41,246 nt of DNA from contig CASGAN010000015.1 in assembly GCA_949299455.1 (NCBI GenBank), positions 1 through 41,246 of the forward strand. The letters run 5' to 3'. The position numbers were made by a program, and so were the translations under genes. Below are positions 15,094-22,996 of the stretch, piece after piece (the stretch's first letter is position 1; the number at the start of each line of letters is the position of its first letter). The notes below the pieces were generated by a model. The model was not told the DNA's origin, did no database searches, and worked only from the letters and a program-made list of their open reading frames with translations. Origin of the DNA: an uncultured Oscillospiraceae bacterium. GTDB lineage: Bacteria > Bacillota > Clostridia > Oscillospirales > Ruminococcaceae.

Positions 15094-16837
15094 CCTCCTC
15101 GAAGAAAGGGAGCGGATCGGTGAATGAAAATTCCACAGTCATTCCGGCCTCTTTGTTGTTGTAAATATGGATGGTGATCTGATCGTTGTAAAAGTAACGC
15201 AGACGGCGGTATACATTTTGCAGACCAATGCTTGCGGACGAGGTATGAAGCGATTCATCCTGCAGTCGCTCGGATAAAGCGGCGATGGCCTCTTCACTCA
15301 TGCCGGTGCCATTGTCGGAAAACAGAATATGATAGCCGTTTTCTGTGCGTTCACCCACAATCATCAGCAGATTATATGGATTTTCCGGACGGAATCCGTG
15401 CTTTAAGAAATTTTCCGCAATCGGCTGCATCCACAGTTTAACGGTCATCATCGACATCATTTCCTCTGCGATATCAATCTGGCAGCAGAAATTGTCCGGA
15501 TATTTAAATTCCATCAGCCGAATGTATTCATTAAGAATTGTAACCTCGTCGGAAAGCGGCAATTCACTTTTGGCGCGTACAATATGACGGTACATGCTGC
15601 CGAGGTTTGAAATCGCATCGGATACTTCCGTGTTGCCGTAGAGCAATGCACGGGAACGGATGATCTCGAGTGTGTTATACAGAAAATGCGGGTCAATCTG
15701 GTTTTGAAGTGCTGTCATTTCCGCTTTTTCCTGCTCAAGCTTTAAAATGAATTCCTTTTTGATGTATTCGTTCATCTTTTCAGACATATCGTTTAGTTCC
15801 GCTGCGATCAAGCCGAATTCGTCGTTTCGTTTGCGCAGGATGGTGCGCGAGAATTCTCCTTGCTTTGCAGCGTTGATGGATGCAATGATGTCGCTGACAA
15901 AGCTTGTATCATGACGGCTGCGATGCACAAAGTAAAACAAAATCAGAAAGTATCCGGAGATAAACATCAAAATCGTATAGAAAAACAGTGCGGCCTGTTT
16001 TTCATATACATCAGAAGCGTCAACGAAGGAGATCAGCGCAATATTGTACTGCTTGTCTGTCAGTCGGGTATAGTAGGTGCGCGAAAAGAGAGAAGACCTG
16101 AATTCACCGGTCGCCGCTTCTGTGCTGAGAATCTGGGTGGCATATGGGTCATAATCCTCTTGGGAGCCTGTGAGCATGATCGTACCGTATTGGGTTTCGA
16201 GTGCGGTTGTTCCCCAAAAGGATGAGAGCGCGCGGCCAAGTGTTTCTTCTTTGTTGAAGATGAAAAAGATTTTTCCCATCTCGTGCGAAACGTCGTTTGG
16301 ATACGGCAGCGTTTTCACATAGGTGTATGCACCGTCTGTATCGTATTGGAGTGAAAACAGCTCACGTTCAGGAACGGAAAACTGGAATGTGATGTTGCCG
16401 TTTTTGGAGTAATGGATCAGGTTTGCTGTTTTTTCGTTTGATAAAAACACGATCGACGAAATCTGATAGCCGGATTCGATGACAAAGTTTTTGCATTCAC
16501 GAAGAAAATAGCTCTCTTTTTCGTCATAGGACAAATTGTCAAGTCTTGAAGAGAGGTAGCTTTCGGCATCGTGGGAAAAATAACGCAGAAAATCAGTTAA
16601 AACGGCTTCATCCGTGTAGACGCGGTTCATGAAGAATTCGATCCGCTCCACCGCGTAGTCAAGTCGGCTTTGAATGGTTTCAAATCCCGATGCAGTTGAG
16701 GCATAAAAATTGTTTGCCGCATTTGTAATAATTTGTTCGGCGACAAACAAAAACAGCAGTACAGCACAAAAGAGTAGAACGATGGCCTTTTTGACGAGTC
16801 CGGAGTAATACATTTTATGCTGAAACAGAGGAGGCAT
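15080..16837 (-). CDS. Sensor histidine kinase (YesM-like, His_kinase/HATPase)
   Basis: 585 residues. Membrane segments at about 17-35 and 293-313 enclose a roughly 255-residue outside sensor domain. A HAMP-like linker follows (about 315-365), then the YesM/LytS-type phosphorylation motif QNQIDPHFLYNTL with His384, and an ATPase domain with an N-box-like IAENFLKHG and FSDNGTGM (G1). This family partners AraC-type regulators and usually senses an extracellular sugar or its binding protein. ATG 16837 has AAAGGA about 10 bases upstream and a good promoter at 16870-16898. It is the first gene of the kinase, regulator, binding-protein operon. Confidence 0.9.
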   Translation of the reverse strand: MPPLFQHKMYYSGLVKKAIVLLFCAVLLFLFVAEQIITNAANNFYASTASGFETIQSRLDYAVERIEFFMNRVYTDEAVLTDFLRYFSHDAESYLSSRLDNLSYDEKESYFLRECKNFVIESGYQISSIVFLSNEKTANLIHYSKNGNITFQFSVPERELFSLQYDTDGAYTYVKTLPYPNDVSHEMGKIFFIFNKEETLGRALSSFWGTTALETQYGTIMLTGSQEDYDPYATQILSTEAATGEFRSSLFSRTYYTRLTDKQYNIALISFVDASDVYEKQAALFFYTILMFISGYFLILFYFVHRSRHDTSFVSDIIASINAAKQGEFSRTILRKRNDEFGLIAAELNDMSEKMNEYIKKEFILKLEQEKAEMTALQNQIDPHFLYNTLEIIRSRALLYGNTEVSDAISNLGSMYRHIVRAKSELPLSDEVTILNEYIRLMEFKYPDNFCCQIDIAEEMMSMMTVKLWMQPIAENFLKHGFRPENPYNLLMIVGERTENGYHILFSDNGTGMSEEAIAALSERLQDESLHTSSASIGLQNVYRRLRYFYNDQITIHIYNNKEAGMTVEFSFTDPLPFFEEDEHV

Positions 16838-16869
16838 GGCAGGGGTCCTTTCATTTAAACTATGTCTTC

Positions 16870-16898
16870 ATTATAAAAGGCATAGGCGGGTTAAGCAA
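16870..16898 (-). promoter_or_regulatory. Promoter of the kinase/regulator/binding-protein operon
   Basis: On the minus strand TTGCTT (16893-16898), 17-base spacer, TATAAT (16870-16875), about 30 bases before the kinase start. Confidence 0.65.
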
Positions 16899-16967
16899 GT
16901 ATATTTTTGAACAAATTGTTTCGAATCTATTGTTTTTTGACTATAAACTATTGTTTTTAGGAATAAA

Positions 16968-16991
16968 AAAAGCGGCGATTTTGCCGCTTTT
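16968..16991 (-). terminator. Terminator of the ROK kinase gene
   Basis: AAAAGCGGC-GATTTT-GCCGCTTTT, followed on the minus strand by a run of T. It lies just past the stop of the leftward ROK kinase gene. Confidence 0.7.
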
Positions 16992-17005
16992 CATCGATTT
17001 GATTT

Positions 17006-17878
17006 TTAAAATAAGCACAAAACGCCTTTCATTGCAAAATCGGCAGAATCCGGGCAGAGGTGCAGTGCAACATGTCTTTCATCGCATACCTGACGGATTT
17101 CATCACCGAATAGCGCGAAGCTTCTGGCGATTTGTCCGCCGATGACGAGCATGCCTGGAGCGAACCGGTCAAGAAACGGCGCGGTCGCCCGTGCAAGACG
17201 CCCACCGAACGTACGGTACAGTGCGATGGCGTCAGGGTCACCTTCAAGTGCACGATCTGCGGCGGCTTTGACGTCGGGCAATGCGCGCAGCGAGGGAAAT
17301 TCGTTCATCATTTGACGAAGGGCGGAACCGGAAACAAGCCGATCGATAATATCTCCTTCAAATGGTGTGTCGAATACCCAGCCGCGGGACGGTACGTCAT
17401 CACGGGATTTAATCAGTGTGCCGTTTTCTACAAAGCAGGAGCCAAGTCCTGTGCCGATGCACAAATACATGACACGTTCGGGCCGGTCACTGCCGCAAAA
17501 GCGATATTCACCAAGACCGAACAAATCGGCGTCGTTTGCAAACCGAAACGTCATCTGCGGAAAATGCTCGCTGAAAAATTCGAGCAGGTTTATGCCGTAT
17601 AATGCGTCATATTTGTTGATATCTTTCATCAGCGGGATTCCGGCTTCATAGTCGAACGGTCCCGGGAATGCAAGTCCGGAAAACCGGACATCCTGCGGAT
17701 TGGGTGCATCAGTCAACGCATCGTGCAGCACGGTTTCAAAATGTGCAAGTAAAGTATCGGCGTTTTCTTTGGAGCGGGAAGGAAATGTTCGAATCGGTGA
17801 GCAAAAGGTTCCGCTTTCGTCCAAGATGCGTGTTTTGATGACAGTGCCGCCAAAGTCAGCAGCCAGATAGTGAGACAT
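17006..17878 (-). CDS. ROK-family sugar kinase lacking the zinc motif
   Basis: 290 residues with the ASKHA fold: phosphate-1 motif YLAADFGGTVIKTRI at the N-terminus, catalytic FANDADLFGLGEY (about 115-127), and IGTGLGSCFVENG as the phosphate-2 motif. ROK kinases normally carry a CxCGxxGC zinc cluster after a GH motif; here that stretch reads DDVPSRGWVFDTPFEGD, with no such cysteines, so it belongs to the zinc-free branch. Substrate is probably a hexose or amino sugar, but cannot be fixed. It diverges from manA across a 150-base region with two matching operators, suggesting joint control of phosphorylation and isomerisation of a sugar. AGGAGT about 6 bases before ATG supports the start. Confidence 0.8.
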   Translation of the reverse strand: MSHYLAADFGGTVIKTRILDESGTFCSPIRTFPSRSKENADTLLAHFETVLHDALTDAPNPQDVRFSGLAFPGPFDYEAGIPLMKDINKYDALYGINLLEFFSEHFPQMTFRFANDADLFGLGEYRFCGSDRPERVMYLCIGTGLGSCFVENGTLIKSRDDVPSRGWVFDTPFEGDIIDRLVSGSALRQMMNEFPSLRALPDVKAAADRALEGDPDAIALYRTFGGRLARATAPFLDRFAPGMLVIGGQIARSFALFGDEIRQVCDERHVALHLCPDSADFAMKGVLCLF

Positions 17879-17911
17879 ATAACTCCTCCTTCGTTCGTTT
17901 TTCTTGATTTT

Positions 17912-17941
17912 ATTATATCAGAAACCGCAAATATGTAAATA
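17912..17941 (-). promoter_or_regulatory. Promoter of the ROK kinase
   Basis: On the minus strand TTTACA (17934-17939 region) lies 16 bases before TATAAT (17912-17917). The -35 box overlaps operator 1, so a bound repressor would block it. Confidence 0.55.
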
Positions 17942-17946
17942 CATAT
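17931..17946. promoter_or_regulatory. Operator 1, ATATGTA-N2-TACATAT
   Basis: A 7-bp inverted repeat with 2-base spacer. A second copy lies 42 bases away (four helical turns, centre to centre), so both face the same side of the DNA and could bind a looping repressor, GntR- or ROK-like. Confidence 0.6.
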
Positions 17947-17967
17947 TTAGAAAAATACAAAAAACAG

Positions 17968-17996
17968 TTGCAATATGTATTTACATAATGTATGAT
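17968..17996 (+). promoter_or_regulatory. Promoter of manA
   Basis: TTGCAA (17968-17973), 17-base spacer, TATGAT (17991-17996). Operator 2 fills the spacer, the classic place for a repressor. Confidence 0.65.
17973..17988. promoter_or_regulatory. Operator 2, ATATGTA-N2-TACATAA
   Basis: Matches operator 1 in 13 of 14 arm positions, with TT instead of AA in the middle. It lies between the -35 and -10 boxes of the manA promoter. Confidence 0.6.
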
Positions 17997-18028
17997 ATAA
18001 GAGAAATAACAAAAAGGAAGTGCTCACG

Positions 18029-19768
18029 TTGACAAAACAATATAAAAGCTATCATAACTATGAAAAGGCGCCGGTTACTTCTGTTGCCGGTGAAATTACA
18101 ACGGGGATTGCGGCAATTGCAAAAAAGATTTTGGCTGCTTGCAAAAAAGAAAAAACGATTGTTGTGCTGGAAGCATATCCGGGTGTGGATCGCGGGGATT
18201 TGTTTGCACTTGCAGATGCACTTTCTCCGGTATGCGTGATTGATGCGGATTCTTGTGCATTTTCAAAAGAAAAACTTGCCGACACATGGAAAGAAGAACT
18301 GACCGATGACCGTGTGTTTGGAAAAATGACCACAGCAAAGCTTTCCGATTATTATGAATCGGACGCTATCGAAGCAGCGCGCGCACAGCTTGACGCAGTC
18401 AGCACAGGTGTGTGCGTTGTGGCAGGCACAGGCGCTTCGCTGATTCATCCGGGCGATGTGACGGCTTATTGTGATCTGTCCCGCTGGGAGATTCAGCTGC
18501 GCTGGCGTGCGGGCGGTACAAACTGGCACTGTGACAATCCGGATGATCCGCAGCTTACCAAATATAAACGCGGCTTTTTCATTGAGTGGCGTTTGGGCGA
18601 TCGTGTAAAACAGCCGCTTTTGAAAACGATTGATTTTTTGATTGATACAAACAAAAAAGGAATGCCGAAAATGATGAACGGCGATGATTTCCGTGCAGCG
18701 CTCAAACAGATCGCGCATCAGCCGTTCCGTACTGTTCCGTATTTTGATCCCGGTCCGTGGGGCGGTCAGTGGATGAAACAGATCTGCGGACTCGATCAAA
18801 ATGAGAAAAACTTTGCATGGAGCTTTGACGGTGTTCCGGAGGAGAACAGCCTTTTGCTCAAAAACGGCGAGGATGTTATGGAGATTCCGGCAATGGATCT
18901 CGTGCTCAATCAGCCGCAGGCGCTGCTCGGTACCCGGGTATACGGTCGGTTCGGTGCAGAATTCCCGATTCGCTTTGACTTCCTTGATACGATGGACGGC
19001 GGAAATTTGTCGCTTCAGGTGCATCCGCTGACCGAATATATTCAGCGGACGTTCGGCATGCATTACACACAGGATGAAAGCTATTACTTGCTCGATGCAG
19101 AGGACGATGCATGCGTGTATCTCGGCATCAAAACCGGTACAAAGCCGGAAGAGATGATTGAAGCGCTCAAAACAGCACAGAAAACGGGCGAGCCGTTTGA
19201 TGCAGAGCGGTATGTCAACCGCATTCCAGCGAAAAAACACGACCATTTCCTGATTCCGGCAGGCACAGTGCACTGCTCCGGCAGAAATGCAATGGTGCTT
19301 GAGATCAGTGCGACACCGTATATTTTCACATTCAAGCTGTATGACTGGGGTCGCCTGGGACTCGATGGCCGTCCGCGTCCGATTCACATTGAACACGGCG
19401 AGCAGGTGATTCAGTTTGACCGCACAACCGATTGGGTGCATGAAAACCTCGTCAATGCGGTGCGTGTGCTCCATGAAGATGAGCACCTGAAAGCAGAGCA
19501 CACCGGACTGCACGCACTCGAATTTTTGGAAACGACACGATTCTGGTTTGATGCACCGTTTGATGTTGAGCGCAATGATTCCGTCAGCATGCTCAACCTG
19601 ATTGAAGGTGAAGCGGCTGTTGTTTCTTCGCCGACCGGTGCGTTTGCGCCATTTACTGTGCATTATGCGGAGACGTTTATCGTTCCGGCAGGCGCCGGTG
19701 CATATCGGATTGCGCCGCTCAATGAAGGCGAACGCTGTGCAGTGATTCGTGCGGAAGTCCGCGGTTAA
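18029..19768 (+). CDS. manA: Mannose-6-phosphate isomerase, class I, with extra N-terminal domain
   Basis: Interconverts mannose-6-phosphate and fructose-6-phosphate. The 579-residue protein is about twice the length of the short bacterial ManA. The second half holds the class I cupin core: zinc ligands in LSLQVHPLTEY and DESYYLLDAE, then HDHFLIPAGTVHCSG, and a C-terminal cupin (FIVPAGAGAYRI). The first 200 residues (TIVVLEAYPGVDRGDLFALADAL, IDADSCAFSKE) resemble a uridine-kinase-like fold without a P-loop, an architecture known in some gut bacteria. TTG 18029 is preferred because AAAGGAAG lies 8 bases upstream, while GTG 18020 overlaps that site. The gene diverges from the ROK kinase and shares operators with it. 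Confidence 0.85.
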   Translation: MTKQYKSYHNYEKAPVTSVAGEITTGIAAIAKKILAACKKEKTIVVLEAYPGVDRGDLFALADALSPVCVIDADSCAFSKEKLADTWKEELTDDRVFGKMTTAKLSDYYESDAIEAARAQLDAVSTGVCVVAGTGASLIHPGDVTAYCDLSRWEIQLRWRAGGTNWHCDNPDDPQLTKYKRGFFIEWRLGDRVKQPLLKTIDFLIDTNKKGMPKMMNGDDFRAALKQIAHQPFRTVPYFDPGPWGGQWMKQICGLDQNEKNFAWSFDGVPEENSLLLKNGEDVMEIPAMDLVLNQPQALLGTRVYGRFGAEFPIRFDFLDTMDGGNLSLQVHPLTEYIQRTFGMHYTQDESYYLLDAEDDACVYLGIKTGTKPEEMIEALKTAQKTGEPFDAERYVNRIPAKKHDHFLIPAGTVHCSGRNAMVLEISATPYIFTFKLYDWGRLGLDGRPRPIHIEHGEQVIQFDRTTDWVHENLVNAVRVLHEDEHLKAEHTGLHALEFLETTRFWFDAPFDVERNDSVSMLNLIEGEAAVVSSPTGAFAPFTVHYAETFIVPAGAGAYRIAPLNEGERCAVIRAEVRG

Positions 19769-19788
19769 TCAATCAATTCGTATAAAAG

Positions 19789-19820
19789 AAAAAGACCTGT
19801 TCTGCTGAACAGGTCTTTTT
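19789..19820 (+). terminator. Bidirectional terminator between manA and the sugar kinase
   Basis: AAAAAGACCTGTTC-TGCT-GAACAGGTCTTTTT: a 14-bp perfect stem with A and T runs, serving both convergent genes. Confidence 0.9.
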
Positions 19821-19833
19821 TATTGCTGTAAAT

Positions 19834-20952
19834 TTAGCCGATATATTTGTGCAGGATATCGTACATTTCTTCCCAGTGCTCTTCCATTTCCGCAACGAGT
19901 TTAAACTGTGTGCGTGCGCGTACTAAGTTGTGGTCATCATATTGGGTGCGGAAATAGGTGTCGCCCTGCAAATAGTCGGTGAGAAAACGGATGCCGCATT
20001 CGAGCGTCATGATTTTGGCACCCCACGGCAGACATTCGCATTCGAGCGGTGTGAGTGCACCGTCTGTACCCTCCAGATAACCTTTGGTGTACAGCTCGTA
20101 CAGATTTAAGTCGAAGTGTACCTTGTCAAGATCGGGCTCGTCCTCGAGTGCAGTCGAAGCGCCGAAGCGAATTGCATCACCGTAATCAAACAATGCGAGA
20201 CCCGGCATAATGGTGTCAAGATCGACAATGCAGATGCCTGCACCTGTCTGCGGGTCGAACAAAATGTTATTGAGTTTTGTGTCGTTGTGTGTGACACGGC
20301 AGGGGAGTTCGCCCGCTTTTTGCAGATCAAACAGCCGGCTACAGTCTTTTTTGTGTCTTGCAGCAAATGCGATTTCATCGATTGCACTTTCGACCCGGTC
20401 GAATTTGTCGGCAACAACGGCTCTGCGCAGGCTTCTGTATCGATGCGGTGTGTCGTGAAAGCGCGGAATCGTTTCATAAAGGGAAGATGCATCGTAGTCT
20501 TTGAGCATGCAAAGAAATGCGCCGAAGCTTTTTGCCGCCTGATAAAAATGATCGGGCACTTCGACTTTGTCGAGCGAAAAGGTATCTTCGACATATTCAT
20601 AGCAGCGCCAGCAGCCGCCTGCGCTGTCTTTAAAAAAGCTTTCGCCTTTTTTCGTACGCAGCACAGAAAGCGTTTCACGTGATGGATCACCGCCGCGCTG
20701 TTTGATTTTTTCTTTTAGGTATTCCGTAACGCCGATGATGTTGTCCATCACCTGTCCGGGATTTTTAAAGACATTTGTGTTGATTTTTTGCAGAATAAAG
20801 CGTTTGGTCTCATTGTTGTCACGAAGCACGGAAACGTTGAAGGTTTCGTTGATATGGCCGCTGCCGAAGCGGATCGCGTCCGTGATTTCGCCGCCAAAGT
20901 CATATGCAGCCAGTGCTTGATTGCGGGCCGCATAGTTTAAGCTGTTTTTCAT
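19834..20952 (-). CDS. APH-fold sugar kinase, N-acetylhexosamine 1-kinase-like (NahK-like)
   Basis: 372 residues of the aminoglycoside phosphotransferase/choline kinase fold. N-lobe: FGSGHINETFNVSV (glycine-rich loop), RFILQKINTNVFKNP (ATP-binding lysine). C-lobe: catalytic loop CRVTHNDTKLNNILFD and metal-binding IVDLDTIMPG, then YGDAIRFGAS. These match the NahK family, which phosphorylates GlcNAc/GalNAc at C1 in host-glycan salvage. NahK substrate specificity is inferred, not seen. The gene converges on manA and has its own promoter at 21073-21101 with a terminator-like hairpin in the leader. No lacto-N-biose phosphorylase gene lies nearby in the window. Confidence 0.75.
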   Translation of the reverse strand: MKNSLNYAARNQALAAYDFGGEITDAIRFGSGHINETFNVSVLRDNNETKRFILQKINTNVFKNPGQVMDNIIGVTEYLKEKIKQRGGDPSRETLSVLRTKKGESFFKDSAGGCWRCYEYVEDTFSLDKVEVPDHFYQAAKSFGAFLCMLKDYDASSLYETIPRFHDTPHRYRSLRRAVVADKFDRVESAIDEIAFAARHKKDCSRLFDLQKAGELPCRVTHNDTKLNNILFDPQTGAGICIVDLDTIMPGLALFDYGDAIRFGASTALEDEPDLDKVHFDLNLYELYTKGYLEGTDGALTPLECECLPWGAKIMTLECGIRFLTDYLQGDTYFRTQYDDHNLVRARTQFKLVAEMEEHWEEMYDILHKYIG

Positions 20953-21019
20953 GATAGAGATTCCTCCGATTGGCCAAAGGCATGTTCAATATACACTGAG
21001 ATGGATACGTACGCAAACA

Positions 21020-21045
21020 AAAAGCGGAGCAACCGCGCCGCTTTT
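21020..21045 (-). terminator. Hairpin with T-run in the leader of the NahK-like gene
   Basis: AAAAGCGG pairs with CCGCTTTT across 10 bases; read leftwards the hairpin is followed by TTTTTG. It lies between the promoter at 21073-21101 and the start codon at 20952, so it may act as an attenuator. Confidence 0.45.
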
Positions 21046-21072
21046 ATTTTCATAAATGAGATATTTAGTATT

Positions 21073-21101
21073 ATTATACTCCGTTTTTTCATGTTTGTAA
21101 A
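21073..21101 (-). promoter_or_regulatory. Promoter of the NahK-like kinase
   Basis: Minus strand TTTACA (21096-21101), 17-base spacer, TATAAT (21073-21078). Leader length about 115 bases. Confidence 0.6.
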
Positions 21102-21173
21102 GGCAAAAGCGCTTTTTTTAAGCGAAAAAAGGGAAATGCGGATGGGATTTCGCAAAATCTGTCATTGTGCACA

Positions 21174-21202
21174 TTGAAAAAGAAAAAAAGATGATGTATA
21201 AT
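21174..21202 (+). promoter_or_regulatory. Promoter of the ychF-trkA-trkA operon
   Basis: TTGAAA (21174-21179), 17-base spacer, TATAAT (21197-21202), about 40 bases upstream of the ychF start. Confidence 0.65.
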
Positions 21203-21248
21203 GAGGGCAAAATCAAATTTTTCAACTGATGATGAAAGAGGAAATGAA

Positions 21249-22343
21249 ATGAAATTAGGTATGGTAGGGCTGCCGAATGTCGGCAAAAGCACCCTGTTTA
21301 ACGCAATCACCAATGCGGGAGCAGAAAGCGCAAACTATCCGTTTTGTACGATTGAGCCGAATGTCGGTGTGGTGTCTGTTCCGGATGAGCGGCTTGACCG
21401 TTTGGCAGAAATGTATCACCCGGTGAAATTTACGCCGGCTGTGCTTGAATTTGTGGATATTGCAGGCCTTGTAAAAGGTGCATCCAAAGGCGAAGGTCTT
21501 GGCAACAAGTTCTTGGCGGATATCCGTGAGGTGGATGCGATTGTCCACGTTGTCCGTTGTTTTGAAGATGAGAATATTATCCACGTCGACGGCGAAATCG
21601 GCCCGGCGCGCGATATTGAAACGATTAACTTGGAACTGGTATTCTCCGACATGGAGATCATCGACCGCCGGATTGACAAACTCAGAAAACTTGTCAAATC
21701 CGATAAAAAGAATCAGCCGGAGCTTGATTTGGCGCTTCGCATTCAGGAATGCTTACAGGAGGGCAAACCGGCACGTTCGCTCAATTTGACGGAAGAGGAA
21801 GCAGCACTTGCCAAAAACTTTTCGCTGCTTTCGATGAAACCGGTCATCTATGCGGCCAATATGAGTGAATCGGATTTTGTGAACAACATTGACACCAATC
21901 CGTTTTACAAACAGGTGTGCGAAATTGCAAAAGAAGAGCATGCGGCTGTTCTGCCGATCTGTGCAAAGATCGAAGAGGAAATTTCCGATATGTCTGCCGA
22001 GGACAAGGCAATGTTCTTGGAGGAACTGAATCTCCATGAATCGGGTCTTGACCGTATCATCAAAGAGGGCTATGCATTGCTTGGCCTGATTTCTTATCTG
22101 ACCGCTGGTGAACCGGAGGTGCGTGCTTGGACGATTACCAAAGGAACCAAAGCACCGCAGGCTGCCGGCAAAATCCACAGTGATTTTGAACGCGGCTTTA
22201 TTCGTGCAGAGGTTGTTTCCTATGACGATCTGATGGCGTGCGGCTCGATGACGGCAGCAAAGGAAAAAGGCCTTGTCCGTTCAGAGGGAAAAGAATATGT
22301 GATGCGTGACGGCGATATTGTGCTGTTCCGGTTTAATGTGTAA
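21249..22343 (+). CDS. ychF: Redox-regulated ATPase YchF (OBG family)
   Basis: 364 residues, the usual length of YchF/Ola1, a ribosome-associated ATPase. P-loop GLPNVGKST at residues 7-15; switch II DIAGLVKGASKGEGLGNKFL; the G4 position reads NMSESD rather than NKxD, as expected of a family that prefers ATP. A coiled-coil middle and the C-terminal TGS domain (FERGFIRAEVVSYDDL, YVMRDGDIVLFRFNV) are complete. ATG 21249 has AGAGGAA about 8 bases upstream; the longer frame start at 21201 overlaps the promoter and is wrong. The first trkA gene follows by 20 bases. Confidence 0.95.
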   Translation: MKLGMVGLPNVGKSTLFNAITNAGAESANYPFCTIEPNVGVVSVPDERLDRLAEMYHPVKFTPAVLEFVDIAGLVKGASKGEGLGNKFLADIREVDAIVHVVRCFEDENIIHVDGEIGPARDIETINLELVFSDMEIIDRRIDKLRKLVKSDKKNQPELDLALRIQECLQEGKPARSLNLTEEEAALAKNFSLLSMKPVIYAANMSESDFVNNIDTNPFYKQVCEIAKEEHAAVLPICAKIEEEISDMSAEDKAMFLEELNLHESGLDRIIKEGYALLGLISYLTAGEPEVRAWTITKGTKAPQAAGKIHSDFERGFIRAEVVSYDDLMACGSMTAAKEKGLVRSEGKEYVMRDGDIVLFRFNV

Positions 22344-22363
22344 GACAGGTTGAGGAGAAAGTC

Positions 22364-22984
22364 ATGAATATTCTTGTGGTAGGATGCGGAAAAGTCGGTT
22401 CTCGGCTTGCAACTGTACTGGCGGAAGAAGGACACATGGTTTCGGTCGTTGACCGCAGTGAGGAGCGTTTGGAATCGCTTCCCGATGATTTTGACGGAAT
22501 GAAAACATGCGGTGTGCCGATCGATCAGGATGTTCTGCGAGAAGCCGGCATTGAAAACTGCGACGCGCTTGCAGCAGTCAGCTCCGATGATAATGTGAAC
22601 ATCATGGTCAGTCAGGTTGCCAAAAAGATTTTCGGCATTCAAAATGTAGTCACACGGATTTATACGCCGGATCGTGAGGATGTGTTCTCGCATTTCGGTT
22701 TAAGCACGGTCTGCCCGACGCATTTGACGGTGAGTGCCATTCATTCCGCGGTTGTGGAACACGATTTGCCGCGGATGCTCAATATCGGATCGCATACAAT
22801 GAAGTTTTCAATTCATCCGGTCCCGCGCGCATTGGTTGGAATGGCAGCATTTGCGTATGATCCGGGTGAGCATTCTTCGTTGTTTGCGGTGCTGCATGAA
22901 GACGATACCATGTCTTTAAACAACAACTGCAAAGAAAAACTGAAAGCAACTGATCGGCTTGTGATCAGTACAATCGTGGATTGA
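22364..22984 (+). CDS. TrkA-type potassium channel regulatory protein (first copy)
   Basis: 206 residues: a Rossmann RCK N-domain (MNILVVGCGKVGSRLATVL, NAD-binding GxGxxG, acidic VVDRSEERL at the end of strand 2) and a short TrkA-C-like domain (SLNNNCKEKLKATDRLVIST). It gates a TrkH/KtrB-type potassium transporter by binding nucleotides. No transporter gene is in the window. A second paralogue follows by 12 bases. The ribosome site is TTGAGGAGA. Confidence 0.85.
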   Translation: MNILVVGCGKVGSRLATVLAEEGHMVSVVDRSEERLESLPDDFDGMKTCGVPIDQDVLREAGIENCDALAAVSSDDNVNIMVSQVAKKIFGIQNVVTRIYTPDREDVFSHFGLSTVCPTHLTVSAIHSAVVEHDLPRMLNIGSHTMKFSIHPVPRALVGMAAFAYDPGEHSSLFAVLHEDDTMSLNNNCKEKLKATDRLVISTIVD

Positions 22985-22996
22985 GGAGGACATGGG

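Noticed and set aside
18263-19663. Leftward open frame of 466 codons inside manA
   Set aside because: It is antisense to clear mannose-6-phosphate isomerase motifs, and is rich in Cys, His, Arg as typical of mirror frames in this codon usage.
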